From assembly GCF_003865015.1 (NCBI RefSeq), contig NZ_BHVV01000001.1, positions 682,001-746,000 of the forward strand: DNA of 64,000 nucleotides, read 5' to 3'. Source of the stretch: Sulfurisoma sediminicola (GTDB lineage Bacteria; Pseudomonadota; Gammaproteobacteria; Burkholderiales; Rhodocyclaceae). The position numbers and the translations under genes are program-made. Below are positions 26,660 to 36,329 of this stretch, piece after piece. The notes beneath the pieces were generated by a model. It ran no database searches. It was not told the origin of the DNA and was given only the letters and a program-made list of their open reading frames with translations. The number at the start of each line of letters is the position of its first letter. Position 1 is the stretch's first letter.

Positions 26660-29600
26660 TCAGCAGCGCGCCAGTAGACCCTGGGCCGCCTCCGCAGGCT
26701 GCGGCTGCCCGAAAAGAAAGCCCTGCACCTCCTCGCAACCCTCGGCGCGCAGAAAGGCCAACTGCTCCTCGGTCTCGACGCCCTCGGCGACGGTGCCGAG
26801 GCGCAGGCTGCGCGCAAGCTGGATCACGGCGCGGACGATCGCGGCATCGTCGGGGTCGCTGCCGATGTCGCGGACGAAGCCCTGATCGATCTTGAGCTTG
26901 TCGACGGCGAAGCGCTTGAGGTAGGCGAGCGAGGAATAACCGGTACCGAAGTCGTCGATGGACAGGCCGACACCGAGGTTCTTGAGGGCCCGCACCGTCG
27001 CCAGCGTGTGTTCGACATCCTGCAGCAGGATCGACTCGGTCAACTCCAGCTCGAGCAGCGACGGTGGAACCCCGGTTTCGGCAAGGACCGCGGCGACGCT
27101 ATCGACGAGGCTGGAGCGGTGGAACTGCAGCGCCGAGAGATTGATCGAGACCGGCGGCACCGCGAAACCGGCCGCACGCCACGCCGAGATCTGGCGGCAG
27201 GCCTCCTCCATCACCCAGGAGCCGATGGGGATGATCAGGCCGCAGTCCTCGGCGACCGGGACGAAGCGGGCCGGGGCGATCTCGCCGAGTTCGGGATCGT
27301 TCCAGCGCAGCAGCGCCTCGAAGCCGGTGAGCCGGGTGCCGTCGATGCTGTACTTGGGTTGATAGACGAGATGGAACTGGGCGTTCACCGGCGCGCGGTG
27401 CAGGTGGCTCTGCAGGCGCATGTGCTCGCGCACCCGGGCGTTCATGGCCTCGGTGAAGAAGCGGTAGGTGTTGCGGCCGGCGGCCTTGGCGTTGTACATC
27501 GCCGTATCGGCCTTCTGCAGCAGGCTGTCGAAGTCGCGGCCGTCGGCCGGATAGAGCGCGATGCCGATGCTGCCGCCGCTGTTGAGCACGTGGTCATCGA
27601 TACGGAAGGGTTCGATCAGGCGCAGCAGCACTTCGCCGGCGACGCGTTCCGCCGTGCCGGGATCGGGGAGGTCATGGAGCAGCACGATGAACTCGTCGCC
27701 ACCCTGGCGGCTGACGGTGTCGGTGTCGCGCACGCACTGGTCGAGGCGCTGCACCACGGCCTTGAGCAACTCGTCGCCCAGGGCATGGCCGAGGCTGTCG
27801 TTGACAGCCTTGAAGTTGTCAAGGTCGATGAACAGCATTGCCAGGCTGGAGCCGTTGCGCTCGCAATAGGCGCGGGCGTGCTCGAAGCGGTCGCGCAGCA
27901 GCACGCGGTTGGGCAGGCCCGTCAGCGCGTCGTGATGGGCGAGGAACTCGATGCGTGCCTCGGTCTGCTTGCGTTCGCTGATGTCGCGGATGGTGGTGAT
28001 GAGGTGCGCCTCGTCGCCGAGGCGCACCGGCGTGAGGTTCACCTCGGCGTCGAACAGCGTGCCGTCCATGCGGCGGTGGCGCCACTCGTAGACTCCCGTG
28101 TCCCCTGCCTGCGCGCCGGCGAGCCGCGCCTGGGCGACGTCGGCCGAAGGTTGGCTGTCGGTCTGTTGCGGCGGCGACAGTTGGGCGATCGACTGGCCGA
28201 TGATCTGCCGGCATTCGCAGCGGAACATGCGGCAAATGGCGTCATTGCAGTCGACCACCGTGTCGCCGCGCAGCACCGCGATGCCGTCGCCCGAGGCCTC
28301 GAACAGCGCGCGATAGCGCGCCTCGCTCTCGCGCTGCGCCTGCTCGGCACGCTCGAGTTCGCTCAGGTCGACGTCGAGGCAGAACAGCGTGGTGCCCTGG
28401 TCGGGGGTATCGACCACGGTGTGGCTCGAGTAGACGGGGACGCCATATCCACCCTTGTGCATCAGCTCAAGGCGCCCGGCGGGAATGCCCTGCTTGTTCT
28501 CGAACATCCAGTCGATGGCGCCCCTGACCTCGGCACGGGCCGCGGGCGGAATGATCAGATCGAGCAGGCTGCGCCCGGTGGCCTCGGCCGCGGTGTAGCC
28601 ATAAAGATTCTCGGAGGCCTGGTTCCAGTAGGTCACCGTGCCGTCGGAAGCGTAGCCCTGGATGGCGAGGGCATCGACGTTTTCGAAGATGCCGCGGAAG
28701 CGTGCCTCGCTGGCGCGCAGCGCATTCTCCGCCGCCTTGCGCTCGGAGATGTCGACGAAGGTGACGACGGCGCCGACGAGTTCGCCGTCGCGAACCATCG
28801 GGTGCGACCAGTATTCGACGGGAAAGCTGCTGCCGTCGACGCGCCAGTGCACTTCGTCCTCGACGTGGGTGCTCTGGCCCTCGAGCGTGGACAGCCGCAC
28901 ATGGCATTGCCCCTTCGGGTAGGGCCGGCCGTCGGGATAGGAATGATGGATCAGTTCATGCAGGCTCTTGCCGACGAGGTCCGCCTCGCGCTCGTAGCCG
29001 AGCATGCGCAGGCAGGCCTTGTTGGCGAAGGTGCAGATGCCCTTAGTGTCGGCGCCGTAGATCGCCTCGGCCGCGTTATCGAGGATCAGCCGCAGCCGCT
29101 CCTGGCTGTTGCGCAGCGCCGCCTCGGCCAGGTGCTGCGCCGTGACGTCCTGGCAGGCGCCATAGAGCCGGTGGCGCCGGACGTCGTCCTCGACGCGGAC
29201 ATAGCAGCGCAGCCAGCGCAGGCTGCCGTCGGCATGGTTGATGCGAAGCGTGAAGTCGCGCGATTCGCCCGGTCCGAGCTGCGTCACGTTGCGCTCGAAC
29301 ACCGGCTGGTCATCGGTCACCACCGAACAGCGCCAGCAGCCGCGCGCGATCAGCTCGTCGTTGCTGTAGCCGAATACGCCCCTGGCCTGGCCCGCACACC
29401 AGTCGATGCGGAACGTTCCATCGGCGTCGCGAACGCAGGAAAAGATGAAGTCGCTGGTGATCGAAGTGATGCGCCGGTGACGTTCCTCGTTGATGCGCAG
29501 GTTCGTCTCGGCCTGCTGCCGCACCAGCTCGGCGCCGGCGCGGGCGGCGAGGATGCGCATGCCGGCCTCGATGGTGCGCGAGTATGGCATCGGCTTGCGG

Positions 29601-30394
29601 CTGACCAGCACGATGAGCCCCACCACCTCGCCGCGCCCGTCGAGCACCGGCTCGCCGATGTAGGCCTCGGCGTGCCGCGTCTGCAGGTCGCCGTCGCGCG
29701 GGAACAGCTGCTGCACATGGTCGCTGTAGCACTTGTGCGCCTTCTGCAGCACGTGCTCGCAGGGCGTGCCGGCGAGCGCGTAGACGTAGCCGGGCTCGAG
29801 CCGGGCACCGTCGGCCCAGGCCGCGACGACGCGTACCTTGGCCGGGTCCGGCTCGAGCAGCGCGAGATGGACGTAGTCGACGTCGAAGATGCGGGCCGCG
29901 AATTGCACCAGGGCGTCGAAACAGCCGCCGGGGTGGTGCTGCGAGACGAAGTCGGCGGTCGACCGCAGCGTGGTCTCGAGCGTCCGGTGTTCGGTGACGT
30001 TGCGGGCGATGCCGAGCACGCCGATCAGCCGGCCCGCGGCATCAAGCATCGGCGTCTTGATGGTTTCGAGCAGCTCGCGGTGACCGTCGTCGGCATAGGT
30101 CACCCATTCCTCGTTGACGCTGGGCCCGCCGGCGGCGATGGCCATGCGGTCGTGTTCGCAGAAGGCGTCGGCCAGATCCTTGTCGAAGAGGTCGTGATCG
30201 GTCTTGCCGACGATATCGGCTTCCGGCGCGCCGAAGACCCGCTCGCAGCGCGAATTGCAGGCCAGATAGACGCCGTTGTCATCCTTGAGCCAAGCCAGCT
30301 CGGGAATGGTCCGCACAAGGGCGCGCAACATGTCCCACCGCTCGGCGAGCAGCGCAGGCAGGTCCCGGGCTGACGGTGCAGGTGGCGGTTTCAT
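26660..30394 (-). CDS. Multi-PAS/GAF GGDEF-EAL c-di-GMP enzyme
   Basis: 1244-residue cytoplasmic protein and first gene of the signalling cluster. Order: PAS (about 20-140), GAF (about 150-300), four further PAS domains (about 310-800), GGDEF (about 810-970), EAL (about 985-1240). The cyclase motif RQGGDEFIVLL is intact, with RDTD five residues upstream as an I-site. The EAL set is intact too: FEALLRW, VSINLSALQF, LELTESIL, LSIDDFGTGYSS, LKIDQGFV, AEGVETE, EEVQGFLFGQP. Either or both activities are possible. No membrane helix is seen, so the sensor domains read cytoplasmic ligands or redox. The upstream 230 bases hold the amtB terminator and no strong promoter. Confidence 0.93.
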   Translation of the reverse strand: MKPPPAPSARDLPALLAERWDMLRALVRTIPELAWLKDDNGVYLACNSRCERVFGAPEADIVGKTDHDLFDKDLADAFCEHDRMAIAAGGPSVNEEWVTYADDGHRELLETIKTPMLDAAGRLIGVLGIARNVTEHRTLETTLRSTADFVSQHHPGGCFDALVQFAARIFDVDYVHLALLEPDPAKVRVVAAWADGARLEPGYVYALAGTPCEHVLQKAHKCYSDHVQQLFPRDGDLQTRHAEAYIGEPVLDGRGEVVGLIVLVSRKPMPYSRTIEAGMRILAARAGAELVRQQAETNLRINEERHRRITSITSDFIFSCVRDADGTFRIDWCAGQARGVFGYSNDELIARGCWRCSVVTDDQPVFERNVTQLGPGESRDFTLRINHADGSLRWLRCYVRVEDDVRRHRLYGACQDVTAQHLAEAALRNSQERLRLILDNAAEAIYGADTKGICTFANKACLRMLGYEREADLVGKSLHELIHHSYPDGRPYPKGQCHVRLSTLEGQSTHVEDEVHWRVDGSSFPVEYWSHPMVRDGELVGAVVTFVDISERKAAENALRASEARFRGIFENVDALAIQGYASDGTVTYWNQASENLYGYTAAEATGRSLLDLIIPPAARAEVRGAIDWMFENKQGIPAGRLELMHKGGYGVPVYSSHTVVDTPDQGTTLFCLDVDLSELERAEQAQRESEARYRALFEASGDGIAVLRGDTVVDCNDAICRMFRCECRQIIGQSIAQLSPPQQTDSQPSADVAQARLAGAQAGDTGVYEWRHRRMDGTLFDAEVNLTPVRLGDEAHLITTIRDISERKQTEARIEFLAHHDALTGLPNRVLLRDRFEHARAYCERNGSSLAMLFIDLDNFKAVNDSLGHALGDELLKAVVQRLDQCVRDTDTVSRQGGDEFIVLLHDLPDPGTAERVAGEVLLRLIEPFRIDDHVLNSGGSIGIALYPADGRDFDSLLQKADTAMYNAKAAGRNTYRFFTEAMNARVREHMRLQSHLHRAPVNAQFHLVYQPKYSIDGTRLTGFEALLRWNDPELGEIAPARFVPVAEDCGLIIPIGSWVMEEACRQISAWRAAGFAVPPVSINLSALQFHRSSLVDSVAAVLAETGVPPSLLELELTESILLQDVEHTLATVRALKNLGVGLSIDDFGTGYSSLAYLKRFAVDKLKIDQGFVRDIGSDPDDAAIVRAVIQLARSLRLGTVAEGVETEEQLAFLRAEGCEEVQGFLFGQPQPAEAAQGLLARC

Positions 30395-30534
30395 GACGAC
30401 TGCGATCGGCGGGCCGCTGGCGCAGGGCCGGACACAAAATCCCCCTTTGATGCTGGAACTGGCGATCCCATTCTAGTCCTGGCCGGCCGGACCGGCGCAT
30501 GGTCGCGCGGCGACGCCGAATCGTGACGTGCGCC

Positions 30535-30563
30535 AAAAAAAGCGGGCACCGTTGCCGGTGCCC
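30535..30563 (-). terminator. Intrinsic terminator after amtB
   Basis: On the minus strand GGGCACCG (30563-30556) and CGGTGCCC (30551-30544) form an 8-bp stem with a 4-base loop, followed by GC and seven T (30541-30535). It lies about 60 bases after the amtB stop and separates glnK-amtB from the signalling cluster. Confidence 0.9.
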
Positions 30564-30625
30564 GAAGATCGCTAGAGGAGGAAACTTTCCCTCCGGCCCC
30601 CAGCGTGGGGGTCGGGGGTGGATGC

Positions 30626-32155
30626 TTAGTGGTGGTAGGCCGATTCGCCGTGGGACACGATGTCGAGACCCTCGCGCTCCTCGTCTTCCGCCACGCGCAG
30701 GCCGACGAAGATGTCGACGATCTTGTAGCAGACGAAGGCCGTGACGCCGGACCAGACGAGGGTGATGCCCACGCCCGTGGCCTGGATGACGACCTGGCCC
30801 ATGATGTCGTAGTTCTCGGCGACCTTGTTGGCGACGTAGTCGTAGATGCCGGTGCCGCCGAGGCTGGGCGCCGCGAACACGCCGGTGAGCAGGGAGCCGA
30901 GGATGCCGCCGACGCCATGCACGCCGAAGACGTCGAGCGAGTCGTCCGCGCCGAGCAGCTTCTTCAGGCCATTGACGCCCCAGAGGCAGATCACGCCGGC
31001 CAGCAGGCCGATCACCAGCGCACCGACCACGCCGACGAAGCCGGCGGCCGGGGTGATGGCGACCAAGCCGGCAACCGCGCCGGAGGCCGCGCCGAGCATC
31101 GAGGGCTTGCCCTTGATCAGCCATTCCGCCACCATCCAGGACATCGCCGCCATGGCCGTGGCCAGCCAGGTGTTGACGAAGGCCAGTGCGGCCGTGCCGT
31201 TGGCTTCGAGCGCCGAGCCGGCGTTGAAGCCGAACCAGCCGAACCACAGCAGCGACGCGCCGATCATGGTGAAGGTGAGCGAGTGCGGGGCCATCGAGTC
31301 CTTGCCGTAGCCGACGCGCTTGCCGACCATGTAGGCGCCGATCAGGCCGGCGATGGCGGCGTTGATATGCACCACCGTGCCGCCGGCGAAATCGAGTGCG
31401 CCCTTCTGGAACATGTAGCCCGCGGTGGCATTGAGCTTGTCGGCCGCCTCGGCGCTGACGTAGCCGTCCGGACCGGCCCAGTACCAGACGACATGCGCGA
31501 TCGGCAGGTAGCTGAAGGTGAACCAGAGCACGGTGAACAGCAGCACCGCCGAGAACTTGATGCGCTCGGCGAAGGCGCCGACGATCAGGCCGCAGGTGAT
31601 GGCTGCGAACGCGCCCTGGAAGGCGACGTAGATGAACTCGGAGATCACCACGCCCTTGCTGAAGGTGGCGGCGACCGAATCCGGCGTAATGCCCTTCAAG
31701 AACAGCTTGTCGAGGCTGCCGAAGAAGGCGTTGCCCTCGGTGAAGGCGACGCTGTAGCCATAGACGGCCCACAGCACGCTGATCACCGAGAAGATGACGA
31801 ACACCTGCATCAGCACCGACAGCATGTTCTTGGTGCGCACCAGGCCGCCGTAGAACAGCGCGAGGCCGGGGATGCTCATCAGGATGACCAGCGCCGTGGC
31901 GACGATCAGCCAGGCGTTGTCGCCCTTGTTGGGCACGGGGGCGGGAGCGGCGGCCGCAGGAGCGGCGGGCGCCGCGGCAGCGGTGGCCGGAGCAGGCGCC
32001 GTGGCCGGCTTGGCCTCGGCGGCCATGCCACTCATGCCGGACATGCCGGCCGGGGCGGCCTGCGCCATCAACATCGGCGAGGCGGGTTCGGCGACCGCTG
32101 CCCCGCCGAAGGCGAGGCTCGCGGCCGCGAGCAGGATTCCTAGAAATTTCTTCAT
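30626..32155 (-). CDS. amtB: Ammonium transporter AmtB
   Basis: Trimeric ammonium channel of the inner membrane, blocked by GlnK. 509 residues: signal peptide (about 1-22), an unusually long alanine/proline-rich periplasmic lead (about 23-75), then 11 membrane helices. The twin pore histidines are in GGTVVHINAAIAG and VFGVHGVGGILG; FYGGLVRTKN and FGWFGFNAGS are family marks. It follows glnK after 24 bases with its own ribosome binding site (AGGAG) and ends before an intrinsic terminator. Confidence 0.96.
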   Translation of the reverse strand: MKKFLGILLAAASLAFGGAAVAEPASPMLMAQAAPAGMSGMSGMAAEAKPATAPAPATAAAAPAAPAAAAPAPVPNKGDNAWLIVATALVILMSIPGLALFYGGLVRTKNMLSVLMQVFVIFSVISVLWAVYGYSVAFTEGNAFFGSLDKLFLKGITPDSVAATFSKGVVISEFIYVAFQGAFAAITCGLIVGAFAERIKFSAVLLFTVLWFTFSYLPIAHVVWYWAGPDGYVSAEAADKLNATAGYMFQKGALDFAGGTVVHINAAIAGLIGAYMVGKRVGYGKDSMAPHSLTFTMIGASLLWFGWFGFNAGSALEANGTAALAFVNTWLATAMAAMSWMVAEWLIKGKPSMLGAASGAVAGLVAITPAAGFVGVVGALVIGLLAGVICLWGVNGLKKLLGADDSLDVFGVHGVGGILGSLLTGVFAAPSLGGTGIYDYVANKVAENYDIMGQVVIQATGVGITLVWSGVTAFVCYKIVDIFVGLRVAEDEEREGLDIVSHGESAYHH

Positions 32156-32179
32156 GACATTTCTCCTGGCAGTCTCAAA

Positions 32180-32527
<348 letters not shown>

Positions 32528-32587
32528 TTATGGGCTGGGGTCATTCATTGGGACGCACTCCGCGCGGTCCCGCTACGTGCGACCTAC

Positions 32588-32603
32588 TGCACGGACCGTG
32601 CCA
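32588..32603 (-). promoter_or_regulatory. Sigma-54 promoter of glnK-amtB
   Basis: Read on the minus strand TGGCACGGTCCGTGCA has the invariant GG and GC ten bases apart and matches the TGGCACG-N4-TTGCA consensus at all but one fixed position. Initiation about a dozen bases further would leave a leader of about 60 bases before the glnK ATG. Confidence 0.88.
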
Positions 32604-32664
32604 GCATGAAAAACCTCTTAAAAACATGTCGTTGAGAATCACGGGGCGGTACCGCGCAATTGCG

Positions 32665-32680
32665 GCGCACTAAATTGCGC
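32665..32680. promoter_or_regulatory. Possible NtrC site, weaker
   Basis: GCGCACTAAATTGCGC is an imperfect palindrome resembling the NtrC GCAC-N-GTGC pattern, about 75 bases upstream of the sigma-54 promoter. Confidence 0.45.
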
Positions 32681-32697
32681 CTCGCTGCGGGGTGATC

Positions 32698-32712
32698 GCA
32701 CCAGTTTGGTGC
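32698..32712. promoter_or_regulatory. Probable NtrC enhancer site
   Basis: GCACCAGTTTGGTGC is a clean dyad (GCACCA / TGGTGC with three bases between), close to the NtrC consensus TGCACC-N5-GGTGCA, about 95-110 bases upstream of the sigma-54 promoter. Confidence 0.65.
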
Positions 32713-32786
32713 CATCGCTGGGTGCCCGGGGCGGCATGCTAGACTTTTGTCATCGTCATCACGCTTTCATGCCCAAGCCGACCGCC

Positions 32787-33029
32787 ATGCTCGACCCCAA
32801 AGCCCTCGAAGAATTCAGCGCCAGGTTCTCGGCCCTGATCAAAGCCACCCCGGCCGGCGATCTCGAAAAGAACGTCAAGGCCTTCCTCGGCAGCGGACTC
32901 GCCCGCCTCAATCTGGTGACGCGCGAGGAGTTCGAGGTGCAGCGCGACGTGCTGGCCGAAACGCGACGCCGCATCGCCGCCCTCGAGGCGCGCGTCGGCG
33001 AGCTCGAAGCGAAGATCAACAGCAAGTAG
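32787..33029 (+). CDS. ubiK: UbiK accessory factor for ubiquinone synthesis
   Basis: 80-residue helical protein of the UbiK/YqiC (BMFP) family. It begins MLDPKALEEFSARF like E. coli MIDPKKIEQ, has LTREEF-type NLVTREEFEVQRDVL in the middle, and ends in a coiled coil (RRRIAALEARVGELEAKI). UbiK binds UbiJ in the ubiquinone biosynthesis complex and supports aerobic ubiquinone formation. An upstream ATG at 32769 adds six residues; family alignment favours 32787. It is divergent from glnK, and comM follows after eight bases. Confidence 0.88.
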   Translation: MLDPKALEEFSARFSALIKATPAGDLEKNVKAFLGSGLARLNLVTREEFEVQRDVLAETRRRIAALEARVGELEAKINSK

Positions 33030-33037
33030 TCGGAACG

Positions 33038-34522
33038 ATGTCGCTCGCCGTGCTGAGGAGCCGCGCGCTCGCCGGCATGGCGGCGCCAGAGGTCACGGTC
33101 GAAGTCCATCTCGCCGCCGGCCTGCCCTCGTTCACGCTGGTCGGCCTGCCCGACACCGAAGTCAAGGAAGCGCGCGACCGCGTGCGCGCCGCGATCCAGA
33201 ACGCGCATTTCGAATTCCCGGCGCGGCGCATCACCGTCAACCTGGCACCGGCCGACCTGCCCAAGGAATCGGGCCGCTTCGACCTGCCGATCGCGCTGGG
33301 GATCCTCATCGCCTCGGGCCAGATCAAGGCACCTGAGCTCGATCGCCACGAATTCGCCGGCGAACTCTCGCTCTCTGGCGAGCTGCGGCCGGTGCGCGGC
33401 GCGCTGGCGATGTGCGTCGCCGCCGCAGGCGGTGGCCGCAGCTTCGTGCTGCCGCGCGCGTCGGCCGCCGAGGCGGCGCTGATCGACGGCATCGTCGCGC
33501 TGCCGGCCGGCTCGCTGCTCGAAGTCTGCGCCCACCTGGCAGGACAGGCTGCGCTCGCGCCACTCGCCGTGCCGCCGGCGCCGACTTTTTCCGGCCATCC
33601 CGATCTCGCCGAGGTCAAGGGTCAGGCGCAGGCGAAGCGCGCACTCGAGGTCGTCGCCGCCGGCGGCCATTCGCTATTGATGAGCGGCCCGCCCGGCAGC
33701 GGCAAGTCGATGCTGGCGCAGAGGTTGCCGGGCATTCTGCCGCCGATGACGCGCGACGAGGCGCTGGCCAGCGCGGCGGTGCAGTCGCTCGCCGGCCTCT
33801 TCGACCCGGCGCGCTGGGGCCAGCGGCCGTTCCGCGCGCCGCACCACACGGCGTCCGCCGCGGCGCTGGTCGGCGGCGGCGGCATGCCGCGGCCCGGCGA
33901 GATTTCGCTCGCGCATCACGGCGTGCTCTTCCTCGACGAACTGCCGGAGTTCCAGCGCAGCGTGCTCGAGGCGCTGCGCGAACCGCTCGAGACCGGCCAT
34001 ATCCACGTCGCCCGCGCCGCGCGCCGCGCCGAGTTCCCGGCGCGCTTCCAGCTCGTCGCGGCGATGAACCCCTGCCCCTGCGGCTATCTCGGCGAGGCAC
34101 GCTGCCGCTGCACGCCGGACCAGGTGGCGCGATACCGCAGCAAGCTCTCCGGCCCCTTCCTCGACCGCATCGACCTGATGCTCGAGGTGCCGGCAGTGCC
34201 GGAGGCCGAGCTCTCCGCGCGCGGCGCGGGCGAGACATCGGCCGTCGTGCGCAGCCGCGTCGCCGCCGCGCGCGAGCGGCAGATCGTGCGCCAGGACAAG
34301 TCCAACGCCCTGCTGTCCCCCGACGAGATCGACCGTTACTGCCTGCCCGACTGCGCCGGCGCGCAGCTCCTGAAGCAGGCGATGACACATCTGCGGCTCT
34401 CGGCGCGCGCCTACCATCGCGTGCTCAAGGTCGCACGCAGCGTCGCCGACCTCGCCGGCGAGGAAATGATCCGCGGCCCGCACGTGGCCGAGGCGATCCA
34501 GTACCGCAGGGGATTTGCCTAG
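33038..34522 (+). CDS. comM: ComM / YifB Mg-chelatase-like AAA+ ATPase
   Basis: 494-residue hexameric AAA+ helicase; ComM of Vibrio promotes branch migration when foreign DNA is integrated during natural transformation. N-terminal Lon-protease-like domain (GLPSFTLVGLPDTEVKEARDRV, about 25-45), Walker A MSGPPGSGKSMLAQRL, PFRAPHHTASAAALVGGG, Walker B HHGVLFLDELPEF, and the zinc-binding NPCPCGYLG...CRCTP. C-terminal helix-rich lid LSARAYHRVLKVARSVADL. The start at 33038 has GGAA nearby. Stop codons are shared with the convergent MFS gene (CTAG at 34519-34522). Confidence 0.95.
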   Translation: MSLAVLRSRALAGMAAPEVTVEVHLAAGLPSFTLVGLPDTEVKEARDRVRAAIQNAHFEFPARRITVNLAPADLPKESGRFDLPIALGILIASGQIKAPELDRHEFAGELSLSGELRPVRGALAMCVAAAGGGRSFVLPRASAAEAALIDGIVALPAGSLLEVCAHLAGQAALAPLAVPPAPTFSGHPDLAEVKGQAQAKRALEVVAAGGHSLLMSGPPGSGKSMLAQRLPGILPPMTRDEALASAAVQSLAGLFDPARWGQRPFRAPHHTASAAALVGGGGMPRPGEISLAHHGVLFLDELPEFQRSVLEALREPLETGHIHVARAARRAEFPARFQLVAAMNPCPCGYLGEARCRCTPDQVARYRSKLSGPFLDRIDLMLEVPAVPEAELSARGAGETSAVVRSRVAAARERQIVRQDKSNALLSPDEIDRYCLPDCAGAQLLKQAMTHLRLSARAYHRVLKVARSVADLAGEEMIRGPHVAEAIQYRRGFA

Positions 34523-35793
34523 GCGGCCTGCCTGCAGTGGCTCTCGCGCGCGAACAGCAGCCCGACGAGGGCGACGGCGACGGTGACGAACAGCAGCGCG
34601 AAGCCGGCCTGGTAGGCCGCCGCGTCGTAGATGCGCGCGCCGTTGGCGAGCGTGCCGCTCCAGTGGCGATCGAGCATCCAGCCGACCGCGGGCTGCAGGA
34701 ACATGCCGCCCATCAGCGGGCCCATGTTGGCCACGCCCGAGGCCGTGCCCATCAGCCGCAGCGGCACCGATTCCTTGGCCCAGGCGAAGCCGATGATGAT
34801 GTTGCCCGAGGCGAGGCCGGTGATCGCAAGCAGCACCACCAGCGCCGGCAAGGACAGCGGCGCCCAGATCACCGCGGCCCAGCCGGCCGCCGCGACGATG
34901 CCGCTGGTGAAATAGAGCGGCTTGCGCCGGCCACTGCGCGTGGAGAGCGCGCCGAGCAGCGGCCCGCCGATGCCCCAGGCGACGAGCATCACCGAGGTGA
35001 TCGCGGCGGCGGCCTTCGGCTCGAGTCCATGCACCTGCCGCAGCCAGGGCACGCCCCAGAGTCCGGCGAAGGTCAGCACCGCACCGGAAAAGCCGACCGG
35101 AACCAGGGCCAGCAGCCAGATGTTGCGGTAGGACAGCACCTCGGCCAGGCTGTGCAGGATCGGCGCGTGCTCGTGCGGCGCATCATGCTTGCCGTGGAAG
35201 TGGCTGGCGTAGCCGCGCTCTTCGGGATCGTCGCGCAGGAACAGCCACAGCGCAACAGCCAGCGCGGCGGTGAGCGCGGCGAAGGCCGCCATCACGTCGC
35301 GCCAGCCGTAGGCATCGACCAGCAAACGCAAGGGCACGCCGGCGCCGACGCCGCCGACCAGCCCCGTCAGCAGCAGCAGGCCCGAGACCAGCGCGAACTG
35401 GCGCGGCGCGATCCAGTGCGAGGAGAGCTTGAGCATGGAGACGAAGCCGACGCCGATCGAGGCGCCGACGAGCAGCCGCCCGGCGCCGGCCCAGGCGAGG
35501 CTGGGCGCCAGCGCGAACAGCGCGCCGCCGACCGCCGCCACCGCCGTGCCCAGCGCCAGCAACCGGCGCGGCCCCCAGCGATCGGCGAGCAGCCCGGTCG
35601 GGATCTGCATCGCGACGTAGGCGTAGAAGTAGAAGGCCGAAAGGTTGCCGAGCGCCGCGCCGCCGATGGCGAACTCGGCCATCAGCTGATCGGTCATCAC
35701 CGCCGGCGCGACGCGCTGGAAGAAGGCGATCAGGTAAACCAGCGAGCCGAGGCCCCAGATGGCCCAGGCGAGCCTGGCCGGCGGGTGGATCAC
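34519..35793 (-). CDS. MFS transporter, unknown substrate
   Basis: 424-residue inner-membrane major-facilitator protein with about 12 helices; LADRWGPRRLLALG after helix 2 is the MFS loop motif. It resembles the nitrate/sugar-phosphate-like betaproteobacterial MFS proteins but I cannot name a substrate. A GTG start at 35793 overlaps the stop of the TlpA-like gene by four bases (GTGA) and is preferred; another GTG at 35814 would add seven residues. A histidine-rich loop (HFHGKHDAPHEHAP) lies between helices 6 and 7, which might bind metal or sense pH. Confidence 0.85.
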   Translation of the reverse strand: MIHPPARLAWAIWGLGSLVYLIAFFQRVAPAVMTDQLMAEFAIGGAALGNLSAFYFYAYVAMQIPTGLLADRWGPRRLLALGTAVAAVGGALFALAPSLAWAGAGRLLVGASIGVGFVSMLKLSSHWIAPRQFALVSGLLLLTGLVGGVGAGVPLRLLVDAYGWRDVMAAFAALTAALAVALWLFLRDDPEERGYASHFHGKHDAPHEHAPILHSLAEVLSYRNIWLLALVPVGFSGAVLTFAGLWGVPWLRQVHGLEPKAAAAITSVMLVAWGIGGPLLGALSTRSGRRKPLYFTSGIVAAAGWAAVIWAPLSLPALVVLLAITGLASGNIIIGFAWAKESVPLRLMGTASGVANMGPLMGGMFLQPAVGWMLDRHWSGTLANGARIYDAAAYQAGFALLFVTVAVALVGLLFARESHCRQAA

Positions 35794-36329
35794 GCCGCGA
35801 ACCTTTGCGCCCACCAGAGCCGGGCGCGCAGGCCGAGTTCGGTGGCGTAGCCGACGAGCTGGAAGCGGATGTTGCCGCGGCCATCGACGATGAAGTGGGT
35901 CGGCACGCCGCGCACCTTCCAGTCGGAGGCAAGGCGGCCATCGGCGTCCACCGCCGCCGTGAAGCCGAGCTCACGCTCCTTGAGATGTTTCGCCACCGCC
36001 GCGGCGTCGCCCGACTGCATCGCGACCGTCAGCGTCGGCCAGTCGCGCGCGACGGCGTCGATATTGCCCTCCTCGGCCTTGCACACCGGGCACCAGGTCG
36101 CCCAGAAGGCGACCAGCACGGGCCGGCCGTCGGCGGTCTCGAGCACATCGGTCAGCGAGGTGACCCGCCCGTCGACGAGCGTCCCCGCCAGCGCCGGGGC
36201 GGGCCCCACCGGCAAGTCGCGCGCCTGCCAGAGCTGCACGGCGACGACGATGCCGACGATGAGCAGAGCTTCGAGCAACCAGCGCTTCCAGCGCGTGCGG
36301 ACCGCGGACAGAAATGAGGCGGGAGTCAT
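35790..36329 (-). CDS. TlpA-like membrane-anchored thioredoxin
   Basis: 179 residues: one N-terminal helix (LLEALLIVGIVVAVQLW, about 18-35) anchoring a periplasmic thioredoxin fold with the redox motif FWATWCPVCKAEE and the cis-Pro segment VRGVPTHFIVDG. It probably reduces or oxidises periplasmic disulfides, for example in cytochrome maturation. It is translationally coupled to the MFS transporter downstream. The upstream 107 bases contain small hairpins but no convincing promoter. Confidence 0.88.
   Translation of the reverse strand: MTPASFLSAVRTRWKRWLLEALLIVGIVVAVQLWQARDLPVGPAPALAGTLVDGRVTSLTDVLETADGRPVLVAFWATWCPVCKAEEGNIDAVARDWPTLTVAMQSGDAAAVAKHLKERELGFTAAVDADGRLASDWKVRGVPTHFIVDGRGNIRFQLVGYATELGLRARLWWAQRFAA

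Noticed and set aside
23633-26677. 1014-codon plus-strand frame opposite the TonB receptor and the kinase
   Set aside because: It crosses two well-supported minus-strand genes and their junctions and has no recognisable domain.
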